Shown here one piece after another: positions 36,488 to 45,612 of a stretch of 64,000 nt of DNA. This stretch comes from Thermoleophilia bacterium (GTDB taxonomy: Bacteria; Actinomycetota; Thermoleophilia; Miltoncostaeales; Miltoncostaeaceae). The DNA lies in contig JANQPH010000004.1 in assembly GCA_028285405.1 (NCBI GenBank), positions 1-64,000 of the forward strand. Reading direction: 5' to 3'. The notes beneath the pieces are model-generated. The model was not told where the DNA came from. It saw nothing but the letters and a program-made list of their open reading frames with translations, and ran no database searches. Positions within the stretch are counted from its first letter, which is position 1; every line of letters starts with the position of its first letter. Made by a program: the position numbers and the translations under genes.

Positions 36488-36883
36488 ATGTCGCAGGAAG
36501 GGAGCTGGGTCCGGCTCGACTACGAGCAGACGCTCGCCAAGCTGGTCGAGATCGTGGGCCAAGACCTGCTCGTCGAGCTGCGCGTCGACGCCACCGAAGG
36601 CGAGCCCCGGGTCTCGACGATCGGCAAGCTGCTCGGCACTCCATCGCTGGGCGCGTCGATCGGCGAGGAGGAGCGCGGCGAGGAGCATGTGGTGTTCGAC
36701 CTCGACTCGGGCGGAACGTTCACGGTCATCGAGTCGAGCTTCCTGAACAGCGATTGGCAGGGACCCCAGGGCAACCAGGACCAGTCCGGCGGCACGCTCA
36801 CGGTCGTCTCGCGGGACTGCGAGCTGAAGATCGTCGTGCTCGGCGGGCGCGTTCCCGAGCTGGCCGACGAGCTCGCCCCCTGA
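36488..36883 (+). CDS. uncharacterised small protein
   Basis: A 131-residue protein starting ATG 36488, 4 bases after the propeller gene stop, so probably in the same transcript. The sequence alternates charged and beta-prone stretches (HVVFDLDSGGTFTVIESSFLNS, then GGTLTVVSRDCELKIVVLGGRVPELA). No motif is recognised. The tight spacing suggests it works with the propeller protein. Confidence 0.72.
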   Translation: MSQEGSWVRLDYEQTLAKLVEIVGQDLLVELRVDATEGEPRVSTIGKLLGTPSLGASIGEEERGEEHVVFDLDSGGTFTVIESSFLNSDWQGPQGNQDQSGGTLTVVSRDCELKIVVLGGRVPELADELAP

Positions 36884-36930
36884 GCGGCCCCCCGCTCCGC
36901 CCGGTCGCCCGGCGCGGTTGACGTGACGGC

Positions 36931-38121
36931 GTGAACCGCCCAGGATGGCGGCCGGCGATGCCCCTGCCCCTGCCCCACGGGCCCGCGTCCGGCTCGAACC
37001 GATCGTGCCGCCACACGCCGACCGGCCGGCGCGCGCGAGCGCTGACCGCCGGAGGCGTCGGGTTGGCCGCCGTCTTGCTCGTCGCCGCGCCGGCGCACGG
37101 CCAGCTCGACCCGCTGCCGGCTGGGCCGCCCGTTCCGGTCGAGGCCCCGGCCCCGACGGGCCCCGGGACCGAGTCGACCGTGATCCAGGACCACCCGATC
37201 GCCACGACGGGCTGGGCGCGTGCGATCTCGAGGGACGTTGCCCTCGTGCCCGAGCTGGCAGCGGGACTCCACTCGATCGCGGCCCCCGGCCGGAGGGTGG
37301 CCGGACAGGTCATCGAGGTGCGCCAGGACGTCACGGGCGCGGCCTGGGCCTACCTCGTCTATCCGAGCGGTGAGACCGGCTGGGCCGCCGCCGGCGACCT
37401 GCGCACGGCTCCCGCACCGATCCCGGCCTCGGCACCGCTGAAGGCGGCGCTCGATCGCTACCTCGCCAGGATCCCCGGACGGGTCGGCGTCGTGGTGCGA
37501 GACGAGTTCGGGCGCCCGTTCTACTCCTGGGGCACGAACGCGCCGCTCGTGCTGGCGTCGGTCACGAAGCTCTTCACCGTGGGGGCCGCCCTCGACCAGG
37601 GGCCGATCGGATCGCGGGCCGGTCGGATCCTCAAGCCGTCGAGCAACTCCCTCGCGCAGCAGCTGATCGAGGAGGTCGGCGGCAACAATGCCCGCGGCAC
37701 GCGAGCCGCGGAGGAGCACGCGGCCCTGTTCGGAGCCAGCGTCGACCTTGCCGACGGCTCCGGCCTGTCGCCGAGGAACCGGGCATCGGCCAACGAGGTG
37801 GTGGACTACCTGGTGGGCATCCGGGAGCGGTCGTGGTTCCACAGGTTCCGGCGCGCGCTGCCGCTGGCCGGCCGCTCGGGGACGCTGGGCTCCCGAATGC
37901 TGGGCACGAAGGCCGAGCGGCGGGTGCGGGCCAAGACCGGGACGCTGTTCACGCCGTCCGTGTCGACGCTGGCGGGATACGCGTGGCCCGTGAGGTCGAC
38001 CGGCGGACCCAACCGCGTCCTCACGTTCGCGATCTTCCTGAACGGCTACAGCTACACGCGCGGTCGCACCGTGCAGGATCGCGTGCTCCGCATGATCGTC
38101 GCGAGGACCCGCGGGGCCTGA
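36931..38121 (+). CDS. D-alanyl-D-alanine carboxypeptidase / PBP4-type serine peptidase (S13)
   Basis: An exported peptidoglycan peptidase of 396 residues. A signal peptide covers roughly the first 57 residues (hydrophobic core about 39-54). An SH3-like segment (about 95-160) precedes the catalytic domain with the three PBP motifs: SVTK at 210-213 (nucleophile Ser), SSN at 237-239 and KTG near residue 335. It is shorter than E. coli PBP4 (DacB) and lacks the large inserted domains. GTG 36931 is used; ATG 36958, with TTGACG 35 bases upstream, is the alternative. Confidence 0.85.
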   Translation: MNRPGWRPAMPLPLPHGPASGSNRSCRHTPTGRRARALTAGGVGLAAVLLVAAPAHGQLDPLPAGPPVPVEAPAPTGPGTESTVIQDHPIATTGWARAISRDVALVPELAAGLHSIAAPGRRVAGQVIEVRQDVTGAAWAYLVYPSGETGWAAAGDLRTAPAPIPASAPLKAALDRYLARIPGRVGVVVRDEFGRPFYSWGTNAPLVLASVTKLFTVGAALDQGPIGSRAGRILKPSSNSLAQQLIEEVGGNNARGTRAAEEHAALFGASVDLADGSGLSPRNRASANEVVDYLVGIRERSWFHRFRRALPLAGRSGTLGSRMLGTKAERRVRAKTGTLFTPSVSTLAGYAWPVRSTGGPNRVLTFAIFLNGYSYTRGRTVQDRVLRMIVARTRGA

Positions 38122-38133
38122 CGGGCACACAGG

Positions 38134-38153
38134 TCTCGCAGCATTCTGCGAGA
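38134..38153. terminator. hairpin between the carboxypeptidase and the protease gene
   Basis: TCTCGCAG-CATT-CTGCGAGA: perfect 8-base arms 12 bases after the stop codon. It may end the peptidase transcript, or be an operator for the protease gene downstream. Confidence 0.5.
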
Positions 38154-38212
38154 AGGTGCAATGATCCCGGCCGACGATCGGGCGGCCGACGCGCCGTCCA
38201 GACGGAGACCCC

Positions 38213-40054
38213 ATGCGGTACCGCATCCTGCTCGCAACGCTCACCTCGGCGATGCTGATCGGAAGCGTCGGCGCCGTGGCGCACGCCGCCGAGGCCGGGA
38301 GCGCGGCCGCCGAGTCGGTCGAGCTCGAGCCGCCCCCCGTGTCGGCGCCGGGCACGGTTCCGCTGGAGCCGGTCCCGCTGAGCGAGATCGGCCCCAGGGT
38401 CTTCGGTGGCGCCGACGTCCCGGACGGCCAGTTCGAGTCGACGGCGTTTCTCGCGATCCTCTTCAACGGTGGCAGCGCCGGCTGCAGCGGGTCGCTGTTC
38501 GCGTCCCAGTTCGTGCTGAGCGCCGCGCACTGCTTCCAGGACGACTTCGGCAACTTCCTCCCCGGCCTGCGGGTGAGCGCGACGATCGGCGCGGCCAACC
38601 TCGATGCGGCCGGCGCATCCAACCTGTTCGGCGGGACCAACGTCATCGTCCCGAGCAGCTACCACCCTCCCACGAACGGCTTCCGGAACGACTACGCCGT
38701 GCTCCGCCTGGACCGGCCGGCGCCGTTTCCGGGCATGCCGCTGGCGCACTCGAGCCAGGCCGGATTCGACACACCGGGAGCGACCGCGCACTTCACCGGG
38801 TTCGGTCTCGTGAGCGAGCTCCCGAACATCGGCACGCGGCGGATGAAGCTCGGCTCGGCGCCGTTTCTCACCGATGCCGACTGCACGGCCCACCTCGGCG
38901 GGGCGTTCGTGTCCGGTCTCATGAACTGCACCGGCCCCCCGGTCGGCACGCAGCCGGTCGCCGCGACCACCTGCAAGGGTGACAGCGGCGGTCCCCAGTT
39001 CGTCCGTTTCGGGAACGACTACGTGCAGACGGGGATCACGAGCTTCGGCCCCACGCCGTGCCAAGACCGGCGACTCGGCGGATACTCGAAGGTCTCGACC
39101 TTCGCCGCCACGATCGCGTCGTTCGCGACCAGCCTGCAGTCGAGCCTCGGCGCGCCCACCGCGACCACGGGCCCCGCGACTGAGGCCCACGCCGACGGGC
39201 TGACGGTGCAGGTCACGGTCGACCCGAACGGGTTCGCGACCAGCTACGAGGTCGAGTGGGGCACGAGCCCGGCGCTCACGGGGGGCTTGGTCCGCGGCTA
39301 TGCGGGAATCGGCGAGGGCGCGCAGACCCTCACCCCACGGATCACCGGCGCGCCCGCGAGCACGCCGATCCACTACCGGGTGTCGGCCGACAACCCGGCC
39401 GGGGAGTCGCACGGCGCGATCCAGACCGCCCAGACCGGGGCGGCGGAGGTGCCACCCGCGCCCGAGCCCCCGCCGACCGAGGTCGAGAGCCTGGTTGCCG
39501 TGACCCCGCAGCCCCGCTGCGGGAAGGTCCCGGCGACGATCGTGGGCTCGAGCGGCAAGGACGTCATCATCGGAACGCCCGGGCGAGACGTGATCGTCGC
39601 ACTGGGCGGCAACGACATCATCAGATCGCTCGGAGGCAACGACCTGATCTGCGCCGGGATCGGGCGCGACACGGTCCTGGCCGGCCCCGGACGGGACACC
39701 ATCCTCGGCCAGGGCGGGAACGACCTGCTGCGGGGTCAGGCCGGAAACGACGTGATCCGCGGTGGCGGCGGCAACGACAAGCTGCGCGGCGAGGCCGGCA
39801 ACGACTCGATGCGGGGCGACAGCGGCAAGGACGACCTGCGGGGCGGCGCCGGCAGGGACGTCGGCCGGGGCGGAGCGGGCAATGACATCCTGCTCGGCGG
39901 CGACGCGGCTGACAATCTCTTCGGCGGGCCCGGCCGGGACCGGCTGCTCGGCAATGCGGGCCCCGACCGGCTCACCGGCAACGAGGGCCGGGACATCGGG
40001 ATCGGCGGCCCCGGACGGGATCGCTTCCGGGGCATCGAGGTGCGGCGCGCTTGA
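38213..40054 (+). CDS. secreted trypsin-like serine protease with FN3-like and RTX-like repeats
   Basis: A 613-residue secreted protein. Signal peptide about 1-25, then a propeptide to PRVFGG. The S1 protease domain has His 106 (LSAAHC), Asp 160 (NDYAVLRLD) and Ser 258 (GDSGGP), the complete triad. Residues about 320-405 form one FN3-like module (VQVTVDPNGFATSYEVEWG). Residues about 440-600 are calcium-binding GGNDxLxG/GRD-type nonapeptide repeats as in RTX proteins, such as GGNDIIRSLGGNDLICAG. RTX repeats usually signal type I export; here a Sec signal is present too, which is unusual. Confidence 0.87.
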   Translation: MRYRILLATLTSAMLIGSVGAVAHAAEAGSAAAESVELEPPPVSAPGTVPLEPVPLSEIGPRVFGGADVPDGQFESTAFLAILFNGGSAGCSGSLFASQFVLSAAHCFQDDFGNFLPGLRVSATIGAANLDAAGASNLFGGTNVIVPSSYHPPTNGFRNDYAVLRLDRPAPFPGMPLAHSSQAGFDTPGATAHFTGFGLVSELPNIGTRRMKLGSAPFLTDADCTAHLGGAFVSGLMNCTGPPVGTQPVAATTCKGDSGGPQFVRFGNDYVQTGITSFGPTPCQDRRLGGYSKVSTFAATIASFATSLQSSLGAPTATTGPATEAHADGLTVQVTVDPNGFATSYEVEWGTSPALTGGLVRGYAGIGEGAQTLTPRITGAPASTPIHYRVSADNPAGESHGAIQTAQTGAAEVPPAPEPPPTEVESLVAVTPQPRCGKVPATIVGSSGKDVIIGTPGRDVIVALGGNDIIRSLGGNDLICAGIGRDTVLAGPGRDTILGQGGNDLLRGQAGNDVIRGGGGNDKLRGEAGNDSMRGDSGKDDLRGGAGRDVGRGGAGNDILLGGDAADNLFGGPGRDRLLGNAGPDRLTGNEGRDIGIGGPGRDRFRGIEVRRA

Positions 40055-40061
40055 GCGCAGC

Positions 40062-40088
40062 GGCCCGGCGCGACACGCCGCCCGGGCC
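40062..40088. terminator. hairpin between convergent protease and dehydrogenase genes
   Basis: GGCCCGG ... CCGGGCC outer arms enclose GGCG-CGACA-CGCC. It lies between stops at 40054 and 40098. Confidence 0.55.
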
Positions 40089-40097
40089 CTCACCCGA

Positions 40098-41177
40098 TCA
40101 GCCCGGCGTCACCGCCACCTTGACCGAGCCCTCCTCGCGCGAGGCCATGATCCCGTAGCCGTCGGCGCCGACCTCCATCGGGAGGTCGTGCGTCAGGACC
40201 GGGCTGGGGTCGACCTTCCCGGCCTCGAGCAGGGTCCACATCTCGGGCAGGTACCGTCGCACCGGCGCCATCCCACCCGAGATGGTCACGTTCTTCCTGA
40301 ACGCGGTGTCCCAGGCGATCTCGGGGGCGCCGAGGAACACCTCCATGCCCACCCAGCTGATCGCGCCGCCCGGCTGGACCGCGTCCATCGCGAACGCCAT
40401 CGTCTCGGGGCTCGAGATCGCGAGGATCACCCGCTCGGGGCCGAGGCCCTCGGTCAGGTTCCCGATCAGCTCGGCGGGGTCGTCCACGCTCGTGTCGACC
40501 GTGTGCGTCGCGCCCAGATCGGCGCCGATCCTCATGCGGTCGTGGTGGTGGCCCAGGAGCACCACGCTCGCCGGTTCGAAGAGCTGGGCGGCGTGGGCGG
40601 CGAGCAGGCCGACCGCGCCATCGCCGACGACCACGACGTTCTCCCCCGCTTCCACCCCGGCGCAGCGCACCGCGTGGTACGCGGTGGGCAGCACGTCGGT
40701 GAGGGGCAGCACCTTCGATCGATGCTCCTCGCCGGCCACGCTCTCGGGGATCCTGTCCAGGGTCCCTTCGGCCATCGGCACCCGGACGAACTCGGACTGG
40801 CCGCCCTGGACCTCCCCGCCGGCGCGCCAGAACGGCTGGAAGCCGTAGGCGCCGCCCTTGACGCACGACGTCGGCAGGTCCTTCCGGCAGAAGTGGCACG
40901 CGCCACAGCTGACCCAGAACGGGGACAGCACCGGATCACCCGGCGAGAGGTGCGTGACGTTGTCGCCCACCTCCTCGACGATCCCGATGAACTCGTGGCC
41001 GACCCGGCACCCCGCGTCGAACCCGAACGCGGCGCCGTGGTTGTAGATGTGCAGATCCGACCCGCAGATGCCGGCCTTGGTCACGCGAACGATGGCGTCG
41101 TCGGGATCGAGGATCGTCGGGTCGGGAACGGTCTCGACCTGCATGTCGCCGTCTGCCTTGTAGACGATGCCCCTCAT
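40098..41177 (-). CDS. zinc-dependent alcohol dehydrogenase, MDR family
   Basis: A 359-residue medium-chain dehydrogenase. Catalytic zinc ligands are C38 and H61/E62 (GHEFIG), structural zinc is C91, C94, C97 and C105 (CGACHFC ... SC), and the NAD-binding GDGAVGLLAAHAA follows. It converts an alcohol and NAD to an aldehyde or ketone; the substrate is unknown. The ATG overlaps the FUSC stop by 4 bases (ATGA), so the pair is co-translated. GGGGG lies 6 bases upstream as ribosome site. Confidence 0.93.
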   Translation of the reverse strand: MRGIVYKADGDMQVETVPDPTILDPDDAIVRVTKAGICGSDLHIYNHGAAFGFDAGCRVGHEFIGIVEEVGDNVTHLSPGDPVLSPFWVSCGACHFCRKDLPTSCVKGGAYGFQPFWRAGGEVQGGQSEFVRVPMAEGTLDRIPESVAGEEHRSKVLPLTDVLPTAYHAVRCAGVEAGENVVVVGDGAVGLLAAHAAQLFEPASVVLLGHHHDRMRIGADLGATHTVDTSVDDPAELIGNLTEGLGPERVILAISSPETMAFAMDAVQPGGAISWVGMEVFLGAPEIAWDTAFRKNVTISGGMAPVRRYLPEMWTLLEAGKVDPSPVLTHDLPMEVGADGYGIMASREEGSVKVAVTPG

Positions 41178-43297
41178 GACGCCCCCTTCTGATCGCCATC
41201 GACCGCTCGATCGTAGTCGCCACGCCTGCCGGGGGCGGTGATGCCCCCGGCAGGGCGCGGATCGACTCCCTCGCCAGACTCGCCGGTGAGCGTAGTGGGC
41301 TCCAAGAGGTCGGCGAGCGCGCCTCGTAGCAGCGCCTCCTCCTCACGGGCCGCCACCACCAGCGCGCCACCCCAGCTCGCCTCGTCCTCGCTCGAGGGCG
41401 CCATGGGATCCACGGCCCCCGGCATCGCACGCGCCTGGAGCGCAGTCCCGTCATCCCGGACCCGCGCGCCGACCGCGACGAGTCCCGGCTCGTGGAGCCG
41501 GCGATCATCGGGCGAGAGCCTCCCGAAGGCGTCACCGATCTCGAGCAATCGCGTGGGAAGCACCAGAAGCGCCGTGAGCCCGCCCGTGTCGATGCCCGGA
41601 CCGGGCTGGCGAACGTACTCGCGCAGCGCCGTGGCGTACCGATGCGAGGCCGACATTGCGCGCTCCTGCGCGAACGCGTCGCCCGGCCGCGACAGCGCCT
41701 GCCCGACGGCGCCCATGAAGGCGGCGCCCGCCGCGAGCGTCTGCCGCTCGAGCGAGTTGGGCCAGAGCCCGAACGCAGCGGCGAGGCCGATTGCCGCACC
41801 GGCGAGGGTCCAAAGAACCCTGTCTCCGGCCGTGGCCAGCGCGTCGGGAGACAGCAGGTCGAAGAGCATCAGGACCAACGCGCTGATGAACATCGCGGCG
41901 AACGCGTAGCCGGCACGGCCCACGTACACGGCGCCGACGAGAAGAACGGGCAAGAGCGCGAAGGTCGCGACAGCGGAGTCGCCGGTGATCGCGATCAGCC
42001 CGAGGCCGAGGCCGATTCCGACCAGCGTGCCGACGACTCGCTCGACCGTGCGCGCCATGGACGTCGCTGGGGCCGCCTGGAGGACCACGAGGACCGTGAG
42101 GGGCACCCAGAGGCCGTGCTCCTCGGTCGCGTCGAGTCCTCGATAGAGCGCCGTGGCCGCGGCGAGCGCGATCGCGAGACGGAGTGCCTGCTGCGCATGC
42201 GCCGCGTCGGGCGCCAGCGCCCGCCGGAACGCGTGCCACTGCTCGCGCAGGGAGTCGCGGGGACCGAACCAGCGCTGAAGCAGCGGACCCGAGATCTGTA
42301 CCCCGCGAGTGCTCCCGCGCGAGCGCTCCCGTTCAGCGACGTTGGCCGTGGCATCCTCGACGTCGCGTGCCAGCCAGCGCAGGCGCATCCCGAGCCCGTG
42401 CGAACCCTCCGCCGACGCTGGCGCCGCACGGGCGCTCGCCAACGCCGAGCGGACGTCCGGTCGGGGCGGACGACGATCGCTCACGGCGGCATCGAGGTCG
42501 TCGAGTGACGCCGAGAGCGCGCCGACGAGCCGCGCCTCGGAGCCGGCATGCCAGCCCGCTTCGTCCGTGCGCGCCAGAAGGCGCTCGACATCGCTCGCGA
42601 TCCGCTCGCAGTCGTGCAGGATTGCGACCAGAAGCCGACCCCCGGGCGCATACCCGGACGGGGCCCAGGCCATCTGGTCGCGCGCCGCACGGGCACCGGC
42701 CGCAGCAGTGTGCACACGCGCGGCGGCGCCACCCGGCGCTCCAAGCGAGCGGAGCGCGCGCGCCGCCTCTCGGAAGGTCGCCCCGATCCTGTCGCCCACC
42801 TCGGAGGAGCGGGCGCCGGGCACGAGCAGCAGCCCTGCCAACGCGACGAGCCCTCCGACGACGACCCCGAGCGCGGCGTCGAGGCCCGTCTCGATCGTCC
42901 CGGGAGTCCCGACGGCGACGACGAAGACCATCAGCGCGAGGGTCTGGCCGACCCGCCAGTAGTCGTTCAAGGCAGAGAGCGCACCGGCGACGAGCGCCAC
43001 GACGAACGTCGCGACCACGGCCACGACGACTGACTGCGCCAGCACCGGTCCAAGGAGCGCGAACACGGCCATCGCCAGGGTGATCGCCGACGTCGCGCCG
43101 ACGATCGCCCGACGGGTTCCGCCGTAGCCGGTCATCACGATGTTCACGGCGCCGAGCGCAGCCCAGAAGGCGACCTCCTCGAGGCCAGCCGCATAGAGCG
43201 CAACGAGCGGGATCGTGACGACGAGCGCAAGGCGCACGCCCACGACGAGCGCACCCCGGTCTCGGTACCACGTCGGGTCGTCGATCAGCCCGCGCAT
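41174..43297 (-). CDS. FUSC-family membrane protein (aromatic-acid exporter-like)
   Basis: A 707-residue integral protein with two membrane bundles, each about five helices (about residues 20-150 and 370-520), separated by a charged helical cytosolic region. The layout is that of FUSC/AaeB-like proteins, linked to export of aromatic acids and other organic anions. LWVPLTVLVVLQ and SMARTVERVVGTLVG in the second half are typical. ATG 43297 is favoured over the upstream GTG at 43324 since CAGAAT lies 8 bases ahead. Coupling with a dehydrogenase suggests handling of an alcohol or acid, an inference. Confidence 0.82.
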   Translation of the reverse strand: MRGLIDDPTWYRDRGALVVGVRLALVVTIPLVALYAAGLEEVAFWAALGAVNIVMTGYGGTRRAIVGATSAITLAMAVFALLGPVLAQSVVVAVVATFVVALVAGALSALNDYWRVGQTLALMVFVVAVGTPGTIETGLDAALGVVVGGLVALAGLLLVPGARSSEVGDRIGATFREAARALRSLGAPGGAAARVHTAAAGARAARDQMAWAPSGYAPGGRLLVAILHDCERIASDVERLLARTDEAGWHAGSEARLVGALSASLDDLDAAVSDRRPPRPDVRSALASARAAPASAEGSHGLGMRLRWLARDVEDATANVAERERSRGSTRGVQISGPLLQRWFGPRDSLREQWHAFRRALAPDAAHAQQALRLAIALAAATALYRGLDATEEHGLWVPLTVLVVLQAAPATSMARTVERVVGTLVGIGLGLGLIAITGDSAVATFALLPVLLVGAVYVGRAGYAFAAMFISALVLMLFDLLSPDALATAGDRVLWTLAGAAIGLAAAFGLWPNSLERQTLAAGAAFMGAVGQALSRPGDAFAQERAMSASHRYATALREYVRQPGPGIDTGGLTALLVLPTRLLEIGDAFGRLSPDDRRLHEPGLVAVGARVRDDGTALQARAMPGAVDPMAPSSEDEASWGGALVVAAREEEALLRGALADLLEPTTLTGESGEGVDPRPAGGITAPGRRGDYDRAVDGDQKGAS

Positions 43298-43361
43298 GGC
43301 TGAGGATTCTGACCGAGCGGGCACCGCGGTTCGCAGGTCGGGTCGCGACCACTACTCACCG

Positions 43362-43400
43362 CCAGACCGACGCCGTCGTGGCGGAGCGGTGTCAGTCTGG
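43362..43400 (-). terminator. imperfect hairpin after the histidine kinase
   Basis: Arms at about 43362-43374 and 43388-43400 match at 11 of 13 positions, with the mismatches able to form wobble pairs. The element sits 30 bases past the kinase stop. Confidence 0.5.
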
Positions 43401-43430
43401 CTCGACCGGAGGGCGGGCGCGTGTCGGCAC

Positions 43431-44810
43431 TCACTCGGCCAGTGGAAGGCGAACCCGCACCGTCGCGCCACCGGTGGTGCCGTTGCTGACCTCGACTCGC
43501 CCGCCCCGCTCGGCGGCGATCGCGGCGACGATCGAGAGGCCGAGCCCAGTGCCCGGTGTCGAGCGCGACTCGTCCGCCCGGGCGAACCGCTCGAGGGCAT
43601 GGGGAAGGAACTGCGGGGGAAAGCCGCCCCCGGCATCGGCGACCTCGATCACGGCCTGGTCGCCCTCCCGGCGACCCCTCACCTGAACGGCCCCGCCGCC
43701 GTGGACAACGGCGTTCTCCACGAGCGCACCGATCAGCGTGTCGATCAGACGAGGATCAGCGCAGACCGCCAGGTCGTCCGGCACCTCGACGGTGATCGAG
43801 CGATCGGAGCCGGCCGCGACCCGCTCGACCACGACGTCGGCGACCGGCCCGATCGCGACGCGGCGCTGCTCGAGCGCGAGCTCGCCGGCGTCGGCCCGCG
43901 CCAGGGTCAGCAGGCTCTCGGCAAGGCGGCTGAGCCTGGTGGCCTCCTGGCGCGCGTGCTCGACCGACTGGCGCAGATCGGCTTCGCTCGCTCCGGCGCG
44001 GTCGACGCTCTCGAGCTCGGCGCGCAGGGTCGTGAGCGGAGTGCGGAGCTCGTGGCTGGCGTCGGCGAGGAACGACCGCTCGCGCTCGGAGGACGCCTCG
44101 ACGCGAGAGAGCAGCTCGTTCATGGTCTCGCCGAGCCGGTCGATCTCGTCGTCGGATCCCCGCGTCGGCAGGCGCTCACCCCGGAGCCGGCCCGAGATGC
44201 TCGCCGCCCGCCGCCGCATCGCCTCGACTGGCCGCAGCGAGGCCGAGGTCACCGCGTATGCCGCCGCTGATGACAGGACCAGGGCGGCCGTGAGGCCCAC
44301 GACGAGGAGCAGACGCAGGTTGTCGAGCGAGTCCGCGCGCGCCTCGAGGGTGGTTCCGACCGCGACGAACCCGGCGTCCGGCACCGCCTCGTCGATCGGC
44401 ACGACCAGGAGCCGGGCGGGGACCTCGGGCTCGTCCGGCTCGAATGCCGGGAGCACGACGTCGAAGGGCTCGTCGACGACGTCGACGCCGGAGTCGAGCG
44501 CCTCGAACACCAGGCTGGACCCCGCGACGATCTCGCCGTCCGATCCGAGCTGGGCGGCGAGGGGATCGGCGCCGAACGACTCGGTCGGCGTCGCGAAGAG
44601 CCCACCCTCCCCACCTCCTTCGGCCTCGACCACGTCAACCGGGACGCTGTCGGCGAGCTGATCGGCCTGCTGGCGCAGCGTGTCGTTGATCGAGTCGTCG
44701 AGCGAGGCCTGGAACTGGAAGAAGATCAGCACGCCGGTGAGCGCCAGCACCGCGGCCATCGCGACGACGAAGGCGGCCGTCACGCGCGCCCTGATCGGGG
44801 GCCGGCGCAC
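43431..44810 (-). CDS. sensor histidine kinase
   Basis: A 459-residue membrane kinase. Transmembrane helices at about 12-33 and 166-188 flank an acidic extracellular sensor (about 34-165) with no known fold. HAMP follows, then the HisKA dimer with phospho-acceptor H253 (SHELRTPL), N-box ENAVVHG near 375 and G-box DAGGGFP and GTGLGLSI. It pairs with the response regulator 2 bases upstream. The GTG at 44810 is chosen because it follows the regulator stop at 44813 directly. Confidence 0.94.
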   Translation of the reverse strand: MRRPPIRARVTAAFVVAMAAVLALTGVLIFFQFQASLDDSINDTLRQQADQLADSVPVDVVEAEGGGEGGLFATPTESFGADPLAAQLGSDGEIVAGSSLVFEALDSGVDVVDEPFDVVLPAFEPDEPEVPARLLVVPIDEAVPDAGFVAVGTTLEARADSLDNLRLLLVVGLTAALVLSSAAAYAVTSASLRPVEAMRRRAASISGRLRGERLPTRGSDDEIDRLGETMNELLSRVEASSERERSFLADASHELRTPLTTLRAELESVDRAGASEADLRQSVEHARQEATRLSRLAESLLTLARADAGELALEQRRVAIGPVADVVVERVAAGSDRSITVEVPDDLAVCADPRLIDTLIGALVENAVVHGGGAVQVRGRREGDQAVIEVADAGGGFPPQFLPHALERFARADESRSTPGTGLGLSIVAAIAAERGGRVEVSNGTTGGATVRVRLPLAE

Positions 44811-44812
44811 GT

Positions 44813-45487
44813 CTAACCCTCGTCGGTGAGCCGGTAGCCCACGCCACGCACGGTCTCGATCAGCGACTCGTCGCCGGGCCGATCGAGCTTTCGCCGCAGC
44901 GCCGCGATGTGGACGTCCACGACGTTGCTTCGGTTCTCGTAGGCGCCGTCCCACGCGCCGTCGAGGAGCTCGACGCGGCTGAGGGCATCACCCGCCCGCC
45001 GCATGAGCAGCTCGAGGAGCGCGAACTCGCGCCCCGACAGGTCGACCCGCTCCCCGCGGCAGCGGACCTCGCGTCGATTCGTGTCGAGCGCGAGCGGACC
45101 GACCTCGATCACCGGGTGGCGCAGGACGGCCGAGCGGCGCGCCAGCGCCCGCAGCCGCGCGACCAGCTCGTCCCAGGCGAACGGCTTCGGCAGATAGTCG
45201 TCCGCACCCGCCTCCAGACCGTCGACGCGGTCCGAGACCGCGTCGCGGGCGGTCAGCATCAGGACGGGTGTCTGCACGCCTTCGTCGCGAAGCCGGGCGC
45301 AGGCCGCCATTCCGTCCATTCCCGGCAGCATCACGTCGAGCACGATCGCGTCGTATGCGACGGCCTTCGCCTTCCAGACCGCGTCCTCGCCACGGTCGAG
45401 ACGGTCGGCGATGAACCCCTCGCGGCCGAGGCCGCGAACGAGGGTCTCCGCGAGCGCATCGTCGTCTTCGACCAGCAGGACTCTCAT
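44813..45487 (-). CDS. OmpR-family response regulator
   Basis: A 224-residue regulator with acidic pocket D8-D10, phospho-acceptor D51 (IVLDVMLPGMDG), T79 and K100 (DYLPKPF), and a winged-helix output domain ending in VDVHIAALRRKLD. It is co-transcribed with the sensor kinase. The start is ATG 45487. Divergent from it is a small secreted coiled-coil protein, with palindromic sites between them. Confidence 0.95.
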   Translation of the reverse strand: MRVLLVEDDDALAETLVRGLGREGFIADRLDRGEDAVWKAKAVAYDAIVLDVMLPGMDGMAACARLRDEGVQTPVLMLTARDAVSDRVDGLEAGADDYLPKPFAWDELVARLRALARRSAVLRHPVIEVGPLALDTNRREVRCRGERVDLSGREFALLELLMRRAGDALSRVELLDGAWDGAYENRSNVVDVHIAALRRKLDRPGDESLIETVRGVGYRLTDEG

Positions 45488-45511
45488 GGCACAGGTGTGG
45501 CGCAGCCGCGT

Positions 45512-45526
45512 GAAGACTTCATGAAA
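45512..45526. promoter_or_regulatory. overlapping palindromes between the two-component system and the coiled-coil gene
   Basis: TGAAG-A-CTTCA (45512-45522) overlaps TTCATGAA (45519-45526), 25 bases from the regulator ATG. The position suits regulator binding that serves both divergent genes. Confidence 0.45.
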
Positions 45527-45612
45527 CGCGCCGTCACTGCCACTTCACCCGGCCTCGCTTCGCTCCTCCTGTCGGTCGGGGTGGTCCCGATCCACGTCCA
45601 CGGAGGAGATCG

